Shown: positions 7,110 to 20,784, counted from the stretch's first letter. The stretch is 64,000 nt of DNA from Acidimicrobiales bacterium (GCA_025455885.1 JALOLR010000017.1:40192-104191); one strand, 5' to 3'. Notes: a model not told the origin generated them from the letters alone. Numbers and translations are program-made.

Positions 7110-9224
7110 GTGCGGTCAGGTGTCACACTCGCCGAGCTCGGCATCGATCACCCGGTCCGGCGCAGCGAGGAACCCCCGCCGGTCGCCGCGCCGCCGAGGT
7201 TCGCCTTCCAGCCCGGGCTGGAAGGGCTGCGCGGTCTCGCCGTCGCCGCGGTGCTGCTCTTCCACGGCGGCTTCTCCTGGGCCTCGGGCGGCTTCCTGGG
7301 GGTGTCCACCTTCTTCACCCTCTCCGGCTTCCTGATCACCACCCTGTTGCTCTCCGAACGGGCCCGCGCGGGGGCCATCGGTCTCAAGCGGTTCTGGGCC
7401 CGCCGCTTCCGCCGCCTCATGCCGGCGTCGCTGCTGTGCCTGGCCGGGGTGCTCGTCTTCGCCGCCACGGTGGCCACTCCGGCGCAGCTCGTGGACCTCC
7501 GCGGCGACATGCTGGCCGCCCTGCTCTACGTGGCCAATTGGCGCTTCATCGCCGATGGCTCGTCCTACGCCGACCTGTTCGTCGCCCCGTCGCCGGTGCT
7601 GCACTTCTGGTCCCTCGCCATCGAGGAGCAGTTCTACCTGTTCTTCCCGCTCGTCGTCGCCGGGCTCCTGGCGCTGGCCCGAGGGTCCCGACGGGTGCTC
7701 GCCGTGGTGCTGGCGGTCGCGGCCACCGCATCGGTGGCGTACTCGGCGGTGCTGGCGAGCGGCAACATCGACACCGCCTACTACAACACCTTCTCCCGAG
7801 CGGCCGAGCTGCTGGTCGGCGCCCTCCTGGCCATCGCCCTGCTGCGGCCCTCGGTGCAGCGCTCCGTCGAGCGCGCCCATGCCCGCCACCTCGTCACCGC
7901 CGGGGGGATCGCCGCGCTCGCGGCGTGCGTCTGGCTCTGGCACGTCGCGCTCCAGACCGACCTGTGGCTCTACCGGGGCGGACTCGCCGCGCACGCCCTG
8001 CTGACTGCGGTGATCATCGTCGCCCTGCTCCAGCCCGGTCCGGTTCGAGCGGCCTTCTCGACCCCGGTGCTGCGCTGGCTCGGCCGCTACTCCTACGGGA
8101 TCTACCTGTACCACTGGCCGATCTTCCTGTGGCTCACGCCGCTGCGCACCGGTCTGTCCGAGTGGCCGCTGTTCGGGTTGCGCATGGTGGTCACCCTCGC
8201 CGCCGCCGTGGCGTCCTACCACCTCGTCGAGGAGCCCATCCGTTCGGGGCGGCGGATCACCGGCGTCCAACCGCTCGTCGTGGTCCCGGTGGCCGTGGCG
8301 GTGCTGGTGCTCGGCATCGTCAGGATCGCGACACCTCCCCCGGCCGATGACCTCATCTCCTTCACCGCCTCCGAGCAGCCGGAGGTCCCGGACTTCGTCG
8401 CCGCCGAGGCCGTGGTCGCCACCGTTCCCATCACCGCGCCCCCGGACCTCTCGGCGTTCGAGACCCCACCCGCCCCGGAGCTCCCCCCGATGCCCGCCCT
8501 GCGCCCGGGCGAGAAGCCCCGCTTCCTCCTCGTCGGTGACTCGGCGATGTTCACGCTCGGCGAGGGAGTCGCCAACTGGTCACAGACCACCGGCGAGGGC
8601 CTGGTCTGGAACGCCGGCAAACTGGGCTGCGGGACGGGTCGAGGCGGCTCTTACCGGCACCTCGACGTCGAGTACCCCACCTCGCCCATCTGCGACGCGA
8701 TGGGCTACTCCTGGATCGAGGACCTCGCCCGCCTTCGGCCCCACATGGTGGTGCTGATGTCCGGGCTCTGGGACGTCGTCGACCGCAAGATCCCCGGCGA
8801 CGACCAGTGGCGATCCCTCGGCGACCCCGTGTACGACCAGTTCATGCGCCGTGAGATCACCCAGGCCATCGACGTGCTCCAGAGCCAGGGCTCCATGGTC
8901 GTGCTGCTGACCCACCCGAGCGTCCAGGTAGGGGTCACCGAGCAGCTCCTCGGGCCGTTCCCGGAGTCCGACCCGGCCCGGATGGCCCGGCTCAACGCGA
9001 TCCTCGTCGAGGCGGCCGCCACCCGGCCGCGCTCGGCCGTCGTCGACCTCGCGGGGTACATGGCCCAGCGCCCCCAGGGCGAGCTCGACCTGGCCGAGCG
9101 CCCAGACGGCATCCACTGGACCACCGCCTCGAGCCGACCGATGGGCGACTGGCTCGGCCCGCACCTCCTCGCCCTCGTCAGAGGTGAGCCCACCGCCCCC
9201 GGGGTCGTGCTCGTCCAGTCCTGA
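7110..9224 (+). CDS. Acyltransferase-3 / SGNH-hydrolase fusion (cell-surface glycan O-acetylase)
   Basis: OafA-like membrane acyltransferase moving acyl groups, usually acetyl, onto surface polysaccharide. The N-terminal acyltransferase-3 domain (about 350 aa, around ten TM helices) shows LEGLRGLAVAAVLLFH, FFTLSGFLIT, RRFRRLMPAS, FWSLAIEEQFYLFFPL and YSYGIYLYHWPIF. A proline-rich linker leads to a periplasmic-side SGNH domain with the nucleophile block LLVGDSAMF and the catalytic DGIHW near the C-terminus. I chose GTG 7110 (704 aa) because TACGCT lies 7 nt upstream; longer starts at 7086 or 7053 are possible. The next gene is a GT-C type transferase on the same strand, consistent with an envelope glycan locus. 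Confidence 0.85.
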   Translation: MRSGVTLAELGIDHPVRRSEEPPPVAAPPRFAFQPGLEGLRGLAVAAVLLFHGGFSWASGGFLGVSTFFTLSGFLITTLLLSERARAGAIGLKRFWARRFRRLMPASLLCLAGVLVFAATVATPAQLVDLRGDMLAALLYVANWRFIADGSSYADLFVAPSPVLHFWSLAIEEQFYLFFPLVVAGLLALARGSRRVLAVVLAVAATASVAYSAVLASGNIDTAYYNTFSRAAELLVGALLAIALLRPSVQRSVERAHARHLVTAGGIAALAACVWLWHVALQTDLWLYRGGLAAHALLTAVIIVALLQPGPVRAAFSTPVLRWLGRYSYGIYLYHWPIFLWLTPLRTGLSEWPLFGLRMVVTLAAAVASYHLVEEPIRSGRRITGVQPLVVVPVAVAVLVLGIVRIATPPPADDLISFTASEQPEVPDFVAAEAVVATVPITAPPDLSAFETPPAPELPPMPALRPGEKPRFLLVGDSAMFTLGEGVANWSQTTGEGLVWNAGKLGCGTGRGGSYRHLDVEYPTSPICDAMGYSWIEDLARLRPHMVVLMSGLWDVVDRKIPGDDQWRSLGDPVYDQFMRREITQAIDVLQSQGSMVVLLTHPSVQVGVTEQLLGPFPESDPARMARLNAILVEAAATRPRSAVVDLAGYMAQRPQGELDLAERPDGIHWTTASSRPMGDWLGPHLLALVRGEPTAPGVVLVQS

Positions 9225-9268
9225 ACCGGTCCGGCGACCGAGGCCACCCACCGTGCCACGATGGCTCG

Positions 9269-10717
9269 GTGGCACATCACCGAGACGGGTACGACGCAGG
9301 GCCGGGCGGGGTGAGTCGCGTCGTGGCGCCGCTCGACGGATCCGCCCGGGCCCGGCTCGTCGTCGTGGCGGCGGTCGTCGTCGGCTTCGTGCTCCGTGTC
9401 GCCTGGGCCGTGTGGGCCACCCGCCAACCCCAGGGGGTCAACGATCCCGTCCTGTACATCCTGCTCGCCGAGCGGTTCGCCGACGGCCAGGGCTACGTGG
9501 GCGCGACGGGCGCCCCGACCGCCTACTACCCGCCCGGGTACCCGGTGGCCCTGGGCACTCTCTTCTGGTTGGCCTCCTCGGTCGGGGTCGACCAGTGGCG
9601 CATCGGCCTCGTCTCCGGGTTCAACGTCGTGCTCGGCACCGCCACCGTCGCGCTGCTGGCCCTGCTCGCCGCCCGGCTCCTCGGCTGGCGGATCGCAGCG
9701 GTCGTGGCCGTCGTGGCGGCCTGTTTCCCCACCCTGATCGGCTACTCGTCGTTGGGGCTCAGCGAGCCGCTGTTCATCTTCCTCGTCGTCGCCGCGCTCG
9801 TACTCGCGCTGTGGCACCCTCTGGCCGAGCGTCGCGCGACGGGGGCGCGACTGGCCGGCGCCGCCGTCCTCCTCGGTCTGGCGCTGCTCGTCCGCCCGGT
9901 CGGGGCCCTGCTCGTCGTGGCGGTCCTCGTCGGCCTGTTCCTCGCCGTCCCGCGTCGTCGGGCGCTCGCCCTCTCGGGGATGCTGGTGGGGGTCGTGGCG
10001 GTGGTGCTCGTCCCCTGGGCGGTGCGCAACGCGGTGGTCCTCGACGCGGGCCTGACCCTGTCGACCAACACCGGCGACAACCTCTGCATCGGCAACAACC
10101 CCGAGGCCGGGGGCACGTTCTCGCTGTCCGGCTACTGCTTCGACGACCTCCCCGACCAGGACGGCCCCGCCGACGTGGCGGAGGTGGCTCGGGCGAGGGT
10201 CACCCAGGAACGAGCCCTCGACTGGATCGTGGACGACCCCGCCGCTCAACCCCGGCTCGTGCTGTTGCGCACCGCCGCGACCTTCCAGCACGGCCACGAG
10301 TTCCGATGGGCCGCGCAGTCCTACGGCGAGGACCTCTGGCTCGACGACTCGACCATCGTCCTCGTCGACTGGGTGGCCGACGTCGTGTGGTTCGCGCTGA
10401 TCGCCCTCGGGCTGTGCGGGCTCCCGATCCTCTGGGACCGTTCGGATCCGCGCCGGATCGTCGTCCTCCTCGCCGTCGTCGGACTGTCCGTGGCGGCCTG
10501 GCCGTTCTTCGGCAACCCCCGCTTCGGGGTCCCGGCCGTGACCCTCATGATCCTGCCCGCCGCCCTCGTGCTCAGCGGCCTGCCCGCCCTGTGGGGCCGG
10601 TTCCGGGCCTCCGACGGCGATCCTCAGGACGGTGGCGGGTCGGCGGGCACCGGGACGGTGGCCACCGGCGACGGAGCCGACGGGGCCGGATCGCGACCGG
10701 CGATCGTCAGCAGCTGA
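9269..10717 (+). CDS. GT-C family membrane glycosyltransferase (PMT/ArnT-like)
   Basis: Polytopic membrane protein of 482 aa. After TM1 there is an extracytoplasmic loop with NDPVLYILLAERFADGQGY and YYPPGYPVA, the layout of the PMT_2/ArnT-type enzymes that transfer a sugar from a polyprenyl-phosphate carrier. About ten further hydrophobic segments follow, with the soluble loop STNTGDNLCIGNNPEAGG after one of them. Acceptor and donor are unknown. GTG 9269 has a degenerate -10 (CACGAT) 6 nt upstream; GTG 9310 is an alternative start. Its last 94 bp overlap the 3' end of the convergent acyltransferase gene, so the Gly/Thr/Ala-rich C-terminal tail is shared coding DNA. Confidence 0.75.
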   Translation: MAHHRDGYDAGPGGVSRVVAPLDGSARARLVVVAAVVVGFVLRVAWAVWATRQPQGVNDPVLYILLAERFADGQGYVGATGAPTAYYPPGYPVALGTLFWLASSVGVDQWRIGLVSGFNVVLGTATVALLALLAARLLGWRIAAVVAVVAACFPTLIGYSSLGLSEPLFIFLVVAALVLALWHPLAERRATGARLAGAAVLLGLALLVRPVGALLVVAVLVGLFLAVPRRRALALSGMLVGVVAVVLVPWAVRNAVVLDAGLTLSTNTGDNLCIGNNPEAGGTFSLSGYCFDDLPDQDGPADVAEVARARVTQERALDWIVDDPAAQPRLVLLRTAATFQHGHEFRWAAQSYGEDLWLDDSTIVLVDWVADVVWFALIALGLCGLPILWDRSDPRRIVVLLAVVGLSVAAWPFFGNPRFGVPAVTLMILPAALVLSGLPALWGRFRASDGDPQDGGGSAGTGTVATGDGADGAGSRPAIVSS

Positions 10718-12675
10718 CCGGCGAGGAACTGGTCGAGCACCATCCGCCCGGTCTCCTCGGTGACGTGCACCCCGTCGGGGCGCAGCTCGGGCGGTTGCGT
10801 GGCGAACCAGCCGGCGATGTCGACCACCTTCAACACGTCGGGGCGCTGCCCGGCGGCCTCCGAGAGCAGTTGGTTGAAGATGTTGACCCGGCGACGGTTC
10901 AGCTCGCTGTCGACCTCGAGGTTCGGGGCGAGGGTGAGCCACACCACCTGACGGGCTCCGGCGGCGTGCAGTGCGTCGGTGAGGGCCACCATCTCGGATC
11001 TCACGTGAGCGGCCACGATCGGGTCCTCGACGGTCCGCCACCCGTCCCAGAGGAAGCCGTTCTGACGGGGCACCGTGTCCCACACCCCGCCGTAGACGAT
11101 CGCGACCTCGGTGCCGACGGCGGCCACCGTGGCCGGCCAGCGTTCCGTCCAGTCGCAGCGCTCGGTCGACTGGGGGTAGCCCTGGTCGGTGTCGTACAGG
11201 CCTCGGACGGGGCCACCCCTCGTGAGCGTGCAGCCGATGTCCGACCATCCCGGGCGGACGTCGATGCGGGGGTCGGCGCCGGTGAGGGCCAGGCGTAGCT
11301 GCCAGGCCGTCGAGTCGCCGAAGAGCGAGATCGCCACCGGTCCGGTGGGGGTCGTCGGAATCGGGTCTGTCGGGACGCCGGAGGGCTCGCCGGGCGGGGC
11401 GAGGTCGGCCGCGGTGAGGTCCTCGATCCCCCGTTCACCGCTGAAGTCGAAGGTGGGCGTCGAAGAGCGCGAGCCGCTCCAGAGGGCGAGACTGCCGACG
11501 ATCGCGGTCAGCGGCAACGCCACCGCCACCAGCCGGACCCGGTTCCAGGACCCCAACCGCACGGGGTTCTCGAGCAGGCGCAGCGACAGCTCGGCGAGGA
11601 CCACCGAGGCCGTGACGGTGACGACACCGATCACCCACGAGCCCAGCTCGGTGGTGCGCAGCCCCACGAGGATCGGCCAGTGGAAGAGGTAGATCCCGTA
11701 GCTGAGCTCGCCGATCCGCACGAGCGGTCGGAGCGCGAGCGGTCGGCCGAGGAGCCCGGGTTGCGTGGCGCCCACCACGGCCGCCGCCGACAGCAGGGCC
11801 ACCGCGGTGAGGCCGCCGTGGGCCCAGATCGGGTCCGTCAGACGGGTGGTGGCGCTCAGGGCCACGAAGGCGGCCAGGGCCAGCGCACCGACGAGGCCGA
11901 GCACCCAGCCCCGGGACGGGCGGCGCAGCCCGAGGGTCACGACGGCGAGCAGCGCCCCCACGATCACCTCCCCCGCCCGGGAGAAGGTCGAGAAGTAGAC
12001 GGTCAGCGGCTCGCTCCCGGCCCAGACGGTGTAGGCGAGGCTGGCGGCGAGCAGGGCGGTGAGCAGGATGCCGAGCGTCCGGCGCGGGTGGCTCGTCCGG
12101 CGCAGCGCCACCCAGACGATGAGGGGATAGGCGAGGTAGAACTGCTCCTCGATGGCGAGCGACCAGAAGTGCAGGACGGGCGACGCCTCGGTGGCCGCCC
12201 CGTAGGTGGTGCCCGTGAACAGGAAGCGCCAGTTGGCGACCTGGGCCAACGACGCCACCACGTCGCCGCCGATGGCGGCGGTCATCCAGCTCGCCGACAT
12301 CCACACCGCCGTCACCACACCGAGCGTGAGCAGCGCCGCCGGGGTCAGCCGGCGGTAGCGGCGCGACCAGAACCGTCGCAGGGCGAGGGACCCGGTGCGG
12401 AGGTGCTCGTCGAGCAGGAGGCGGGTGATGAGGAAGCCCGACAGCGTGAAGAACAGGCTCACGCCGAGGAAGCCGGCCGGCATCGCCGCGGGGGCGACGT
12501 GGTACACCACGACGAGTGCGACGGCCACGGCCCGGAGGCCGTCGAGGGCAGGAATCCGTTCCCGCGTCGACGGGAGCAGCGCGGGACCGGCGGGCGACGA
12601 CGAGGTGGGACCGGCCGGGGGCGGCGTCGCCGGTAGGTCCGAGGGCCCGCCGGCGACGGGGATCGCGGTCGTCAC
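10624..12675 (-). CDS. Acyltransferase-3 / SGNH-hydrolase fusion, second copy
   Basis: Same architecture as the protein at 7110: acyltransferase-3 domain (LDGLRAVAVALVVVYH, FFTLSGFLIT, RRYRRLTPAA, FWSLAIEEQFYLAYPL, LSYGIYLFHWPIL) followed by a SGNH domain with SLFGDSTAWQ and the catalytic DGVH near the end. It has a longer proline/serine-rich cytoplasmic N-terminus (about 45 aa). Probably O-acylates an extracellular glycan with a different acceptor from its relative. GTG 12675 is the assigned start, with a weak CACGGT upstream. It lies downstream of the DUF2142 gene on the same strand (84-bp gap), likely one transcript. The 3' end overlaps the convergent GT-C gene by 94 bp. Confidence 0.84.
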   Translation of the reverse strand: MTTAIPVAGGPSDLPATPPPAGPTSSSPAGPALLPSTRERIPALDGLRAVAVALVVVYHVAPAAMPAGFLGVSLFFTLSGFLITRLLLDEHLRTGSLALRRFWSRRYRRLTPAALLTLGVVTAVWMSASWMTAAIGGDVVASLAQVANWRFLFTGTTYGAATEASPVLHFWSLAIEEQFYLAYPLIVWVALRRTSHPRRTLGILLTALLAASLAYTVWAGSEPLTVYFSTFSRAGEVIVGALLAVVTLGLRRPSRGWVLGLVGALALAAFVALSATTRLTDPIWAHGGLTAVALLSAAAVVGATQPGLLGRPLALRPLVRIGELSYGIYLFHWPILVGLRTTELGSWVIGVVTVTASVVLAELSLRLLENPVRLGSWNRVRLVAVALPLTAIVGSLALWSGSRSSTPTFDFSGERGIEDLTAADLAPPGEPSGVPTDPIPTTPTGPVAISLFGDSTAWQLRLALTGADPRIDVRPGWSDIGCTLTRGGPVRGLYDTDQGYPQSTERCDWTERWPATVAAVGTEVAIVYGGVWDTVPRQNGFLWDGWRTVEDPIVAAHVRSEMVALTDALHAAGARQVVWLTLAPNLEVDSELNRRRVNIFNQLLSEAAGQRPDVLKVVDIAGWFATQPPELRPDGVHVTEETGRMVLDQFLAGQLLTIAGRDPAPSAPSPVATVPVPADPPPS

Positions 12676-12759
12676 GATGACCGTGTCCAGTGCGATCGGA
12701 CGGGGAGCCCGGGGGACCCGGTCCGGTCGTCGCAGGGGGCCGTGGTGGCGCCCGCCGGC

Positions 12760-14373
12760 TCACTCACCGGGTGCTCCCGTCGTGACGAAGCTGTCGGAGG
12801 GCGGCGTGATCGTGTCGTCGCCCGTCGGGTCCTCGGTGCGTGCCGAGACCACGACCCAGGCGCCGAAGGCGACGGCGGTCACGGCCCCGAGGAGCCAGAG
12901 CAGAACCGGCGGCAACGGTGGTTCCCACCCGGTGCCGCCCACGAACGCGAACAGGTCGTTCTCGATGCCCACGACGTGTCGACGCAGGAGGGCGGCCAGA
13001 CCGATCGACTGACCGAGCGCCCAGGCCACTGCGACGGCCACCGCCGTTCGACGCCACCCCGTTTGCCCGCTGCGGGCGCGGACGGCCACGATCCACGCCG
13101 CCAGGATCGGCACGCCCACCGCGACCGGTAGGGCGTAGCGCCCCTGGCCGATGAACCCCTGCCGGGACGCCGACAACGCCTCCGGGACCACGTGGATGGC
13201 GACGGCGAGGGCGACGAGGGCGAGGAGCACGCCTCGGTGGCGCCACGTGCCGACCGCGAGAGCGCCGACGACCAGGACGAGGATGAGGGCGGTCCACAGC
13301 ACCAGCAGCGCACGGGGCGCCGGGACCTCGAGCCAGCCGAAGTACCCGAACATCTCGTGGAGCCGGTGCGGCAACCGGCTCCACGACTCCCTCAGGGCCG
13401 AACCGAGGGTGATCCCGACGGCCGGCGCCCCGGCCACGCTGTCGTAGGCCTTCGACCACAGCACCCAACCGCCGGCGGCGATCGCACCGACGGCCATCGT
13501 TGCCGCGGTGATGCGGGCATCGGTGCGCCGAGCGAGGCTCCCGAGGGTGTCGCGGTGGAGGCCGGCGAGGGCCACGGTGGCCAGGATGCCGACGGCGATG
13601 GCCGGTGACAGCGCCCGGGTGCCCGCGAGCAGGACGAAGGCGACGGCCAGCCGCGCCAGGTCGGCGGTGCGCGGTCCCGAGGGGGACCGCGGATCCGCCT
13701 CGGGGTCGCTTCGTCCGGTCACCACCACGAACGCCGTCGCCCACACGGCGATCGCCGCGGTGATCTCGAACCCGTTCGGGTTGATGACCGACGCGAGGTG
13801 CACGGTCACCGGGGTCAGTGCCACCAGGACGCCGGCGCCGAGCAAGCCGGAGCGCCCCATTCGCCGACACGCGGCTGCGGCGAGGCCGACCATGGCGGCC
13901 GAGGCCGCCACGCTGGCCAGACGCATCGCCCAGATGCCCTGCGGTGCGGGGAGGAACCGGGACGGCCAGCCCACGAGCACGTAGTAGGTGGGTGGGTAGG
14001 TGCCGACGTAGGTGATGGCGTCGACGAGGGTCTGGTCGTCGACCGGCTGAGGGGCGCACCCGGAGGGCGTGTCGGGCTGGAACACGAAGCAGGCGTTGAG
14101 CTCGTTCAGGTCGGCATACCCCGCGGGCACCGTCACCACCGTGTCGATCCAGGACGTGCGCAGCTCGTAGTCGGAGGTGCGTTGGATGTCCTCGCCGCGC
14201 CACTCGCCCCGGGCGACGGCGACGGCCTTCACCGTCTGGTCGGGTTCGTCGGGTCCGCCCATGAGGGGAGACGACATCGCCCACACCACGCCGAGCAACG
14301 CGAAGAGCGCGGCGGCCACCAGCCCCACCGTGCCGGCGGAGGGCGGATGGCGGCGGGGAGTTCGGGTGGGCAT
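12760..14373 (-). CDS. DUF2142 family polytopic membrane protein
   Basis: 537 aa with about eleven hydrophobic segments. Family marks are GGPDEPDQTVKAVAVARG right after TM1, TYPPTYYVLVGWPS in the first external loop, and QGRYALPVAVGVP near the C-terminus. DUF2142 proteins sit in surface-polysaccharide loci and are considered GT-C-fold related; the exact reaction is not established. Start at ATG 14373; TACCGT (minus strand, 14410-14405) could be its -10. It is divergent from the membrane protein at 14579 and probably shares a transcript with the acyltransferase downstream. Confidence 0.8.
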   Translation of the reverse strand: MPTRTPRRHPPSAGTVGLVAAALFALLGVVWAMSSPLMGGPDEPDQTVKAVAVARGEWRGEDIQRTSDYELRTSWIDTVVTVPAGYADLNELNACFVFQPDTPSGCAPQPVDDQTLVDAITYVGTYPPTYYVLVGWPSRFLPAPQGIWAMRLASVAASAAMVGLAAAACRRMGRSGLLGAGVLVALTPVTVHLASVINPNGFEITAAIAVWATAFVVVTGRSDPEADPRSPSGPRTADLARLAVAFVLLAGTRALSPAIAVGILATVALAGLHRDTLGSLARRTDARITAATMAVGAIAAGGWVLWSKAYDSVAGAPAVGITLGSALRESWSRLPHRLHEMFGYFGWLEVPAPRALLVLWTALILVLVVGALAVGTWRHRGVLLALVALAVAIHVVPEALSASRQGFIGQGRYALPVAVGVPILAAWIVAVRARSGQTGWRRTAVAVAVAWALGQSIGLAALLRRHVVGIENDLFAFVGGTGWEPPLPPVLLWLLGAVTAVAFGAWVVVSARTEDPTGDDTITPPSDSFVTTGAPGE

Positions 14374-14565
14374 GTGTGCGTCGACGTGCCGATCGGCACA
14401 TCAACGGTACCAGTCTCCCGGGGCGGTCCGGTGGTCGTCCACGGTCACAGGAGTCGACCGGTCCGGTGACCGCGCCGGCCGCCACCCCCAGCGGCGCCCT
14501 GCGTCCCGAGCACCGGACGACCCTGGTCCAGCCGATCGAACCGCGGACGTCCCCGGACGGAGCAC

Positions 14566-14571
14566 TAGCGT
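14566..14571 (+). promoter_or_regulatory. -10 box TAGCGT of a probable leaderless transcript
   Basis: TAGCGT ends 7 nt before GTG 14579, the first start codon that fits the protein's N-terminus. No ribosome-binding site is present. Confidence 0.55.
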
Positions 14572-16502
14572 CCGGATCGTGGACGACGCTGTGGGCCTGG
14601 CCGAACCGGGCCTGGTCGAACCCGTTGGACGTGCCTCGGGCACCGCCCTTCGGTCCTCCCGTGAGCGGCGGGCGGCGTGGCTCGGCACGGCTGTCGCTGT
14701 CGGGTTGTTCTGGTTGCTGGCGACGTCCGGACAGCCCTGGCGGCTGTTCGACGCAGGGCCCTTCACCGCCGACTTCTACGACGCGCAGGCCCATGCCCTG
14801 CTCTCGGGGCGTCTCGACGTGCCGGCCGACGTGGCGCTCATCGAGGGGTTCGACGTCGACGGGCGCACCTATCTCTACTTCGGGGTCGGGCCGGCGCTGC
14901 TCCGCCTTCCCGTCGCGGCGGTGACCGACGCCGCCGACGGTCGGCTCACGGTCCTCAGCATGCTCGTGGCGGTCGCCGTGCTCGGCACCGCGGCGGGCCG
15001 GCTGGCCCAGCGCGCCCGACGGGCGGGCGGCCCCGACCGTGAACGGCCGGTCGCCGTCGGGGTGTTCGCGGCGGGGGCGGCACTCGCCACCCCCGTCCTC
15101 TTCCTGGCGTCTCGGGGAGTCGTGTACCACGAGGCCGCGCTCTGGGGCGCGGCTGCCGCCCTCGTCGGGCTCGATCTTCTCCTCGGGTGGTGGTCCGCGC
15201 CGACGACGAGGCGCCTGCTCGGCGCGGTCGCGGTCGCGGCCTTCGCCCTGGCATGTCGACCCACCTCGGGACTGGCGCCGCTCCTCGCGCTGGGTCTGTT
15301 CGTCCTCGTGCTCCTGGTCCGCCGGCAGTGGCGCGTGGCCCTCCCCGGCGTCGCAGGGGGCGCCGTGGTGGTCGCGTCCTATGTGATCGTCAACTTCCTC
15401 CGTTTCGGTCAGCTCGCCACGGTGCCGTTCGGCGCTCAGCGCTACAGCGCGGTGGACGCCGCCCGCCAAGCCGCGCTGGCCGCCAACGGGGGGAACCTGT
15501 TCGGCGTCTCCTACGCCCCGACCACGCTGTGGCACTACCTCTCCCCCTTCTCGCTCAGCATGGACGTGCAGCGTCTCTTCCCGTTCGTCGAGTGGAACGG
15601 GCGGGCGACCGTGTTGGGGCGAGCCACGTTCGACACCATCGATCGTGCGAGCTCCATCTGGTTGGCCGCCCCCGTCGCCTGCCTGCTGGCGCTGATCGGG
15701 GTCTGGTGGATCGTGCGCCACGATCGCACCCAGGGCTGGCGGGTCCTGTTCGCCGCGTCGGTGGTGGCGACCGCCGGCATCTTCACCATCGGGTTCGTGG
15801 CGCACCGTTACCTCGTCGATCTCGTCCCCGTCCTCGTCGTGGCCGGCGCCCCGGGGCTCTGGGCGCTCGTGCGCTGGGCCGACTCGACGTCGGTGGCGTG
15901 GCGACGCCTGGTCGGCACGCTCCTCGTCGTCCTGGCCGTGGTGGGGGCCCTCGGGCAGGTGGCGCTGGCGGTACAGGCTCGTTACCTGTACGTGGTCCCG
16001 TCCGACGGTGACCGGCTCACCTTCCTGGACGTGCGGTACCGGATCGATGCGCTGCTCACCGACGGTGCCCCGGGGTCGGTGGTCGCGGTCGTCGACGAAC
16101 TCCCCGCTCCGGATGACGGGACCGTGGCCATCGTCGGCGACTGTGCCGGGCTGTACGTGGCCGACGGGCTGCGGTGGTACGCCGTCGAGTGGGAGGCCGA
16201 CGGAGGCCGACGGTTGGTCCTGACCCCCGAGGACTCCGTCAGGTCCGACCTCGGCGAGCGATCGGTGGTGGTGGCCGAGGGCGACGAGTGGCGGGTCGTC
16301 GCCGAGCCGGCGGGCGAGAGGCAGGTCGTCTTCGTGTACGACGGACGCACCGGCGCCGACCCGGTCGTGGTCCGGTCCGACCCCGTCGACGTGGGTGGGA
16401 TCGACCTCGTCGACGTGATCGCCGATCCGGCGACGACCCAGCTCATCGTTCGCACCGGGTCGGACGAACCGCTCTCGCTCTTCTACGTCGCGACCGAAGG
16501 CC

Positions 16503-19501
<2,999 letters not shown>

Positions 19502-19535
19502 CCGGGGTCCGACAGGTCGACGGGAGGCGGGGTCG

Positions 19536-20747
19536 GTGAGGATCTGCGTCGTCGGCGCCGGTGGGCGTGAGCACGCGTTGGCCGAGGTGCTCGGGCGCCA
19601 TCACGACGTCGTCGTGACCCCCGGGAACCCGGGCATCCCCGGATCGGTGCCCACCGCGCCGGAGGATCTCGACGCCGACCTCTACGTGATCGGGCCCGAG
19701 GCCCCGCTCGTCGACGGGCTGGCCGACCGCCTGCGGGCCGCCGGGCGGCTCGTCTTCGGGCCCGGAGCCGACGGCGCCCGCCTCGAGGGCTCGAAGGCGT
19801 GGATGAAGGAGGTGCTCGTCGACGCAGGGGTGGCCACCGCGGCGCACGGCGCTTTCGTCGACGAGGCCGCGGCCTTCGCTTTCCTCGACACGATGCGCCC
19901 GCCGTACGTCGTCAAGACCGATGGCCTCGCCGCCGGGAAGGGCGTGCTCGTCACCGACTCCCTCGCCGATGCCCGGGCCGCCGTCACCGACTACCTGTCG
20001 GGGTCGGCCTTCGGCGACGCCGGGCGCACCGTGGTCATCGAGGAGGGCCTCACCGGTCCCGAGCTGTCCGTCCTGGCGGTGTGCGACGGTACCCGGGCGG
20101 TGGCGCTGGCCCCCGCCCAGGACTACAAGCGCCTCGCCGACGGCGATCAGGGCCCCAACACGGGTGGCATGGGGGCGTACTCGCCGGTGCCGGCGGCCGA
20201 CACCGAGCTCGTCGACCGGGTGATGCGCGAGGCGGTCGAGCCCACCCTCGCCGCGCTCCGGGGCCGGGGGATCGACTACCGCGGTGTGCTCTACGCAGGA
20301 CTCATGCTCACCCCCGACGGGCCCAAGGTGCTCGAGTACAACGTGCGCTTCGGCGACCCCGAGACCCAGGTGGTGCTCCCCCGACTCACCAGCGACCTGG
20401 GTGAGCTGCTGGCGTCGGCGGCGCGCGGCCACCTCGGGCCCGCCCCGACCTTCGACGACGGTGCCGCCGTCACCGTCGTCTGCGCCAGCGAGGGGTACCC
20501 CCGCCAGGTGCGCGACGGCGACCGGATCGACGGGCTCGCCGACGCCGCCGCCGTCGAGGGGGTCAGCATCTTCTGCGCCGGTGTGGCCGCCGGGTCCGAC
20601 GGGGGTCTCGTCACCGCGGGCGGCCGCGTGCTCGCGGTCACCGGGCGGGGACCCACGACGGCGGAGGCCCGGCGGCGGGCCTACACGGCGGCCGCCTGCA
20701 TCTCCTGGCCGGGGCGCCAGATGCGCACCGACATCGCCGCCGGCTGA
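19536..20747 (+). CDS. purD: Phosphoribosylamine-glycine ligase PurD
   Basis: ATP-grasp enzyme forming GAR from 5-phosphoribosylamine and glycine. It begins RICVVGAGGREHALAEVLG (the GGREHA family hallmark) and goes on with NPGIPG, PYVVKTDGLAAGKGVLV in the ATP-grasp domain, GPELSVLAVCDG, PAQDYKRLADGDQGPNTGGMGAYSP and the metal site EYNVRFGDPETQ. 403 aa, slightly shorter than many. GTG 19536 is preceded by GGAGG at 8 nt. It probably shares the purA transcript. Confidence 0.96.
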   Translation: MRICVVGAGGREHALAEVLGRHHDVVVTPGNPGIPGSVPTAPEDLDADLYVIGPEAPLVDGLADRLRAAGRLVFGPGADGARLEGSKAWMKEVLVDAGVATAAHGAFVDEAAAFAFLDTMRPPYVVKTDGLAAGKGVLVTDSLADARAAVTDYLSGSAFGDAGRTVVIEEGLTGPELSVLAVCDGTRAVALAPAQDYKRLADGDQGPNTGGMGAYSPVPAADTELVDRVMREAVEPTLAALRGRGIDYRGVLYAGLMLTPDGPKVLEYNVRFGDPETQVVLPRLTSDLGELLASAARGHLGPAPTFDDGAAVTVVCASEGYPRQVRDGDRIDGLADAAAVEGVSIFCAGVAAGSDGGLVTAGGRVLAVTGRGPTTAEARRRAYTAAACISWPGRQMRTDIAAG

Positions 20748-20784
20748 GGTCGCCCGACGGCCCGATCGGCGGGCACGGCCCCAC

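Noticed and set aside
8705..11248. An 847-aa minus-strand frame
   Set aside because: Shadow of the acyltransferase and GT-C genes; no domain, Arg/Gly-rich.
12764..15805. A 1013-aa minus-strand frame across the DUF2142 and 14579 genes
   Set aside because: Same GC-frame artefact: Arg/Gly/Pro-rich, spans two real genes on different strands and their promoters.
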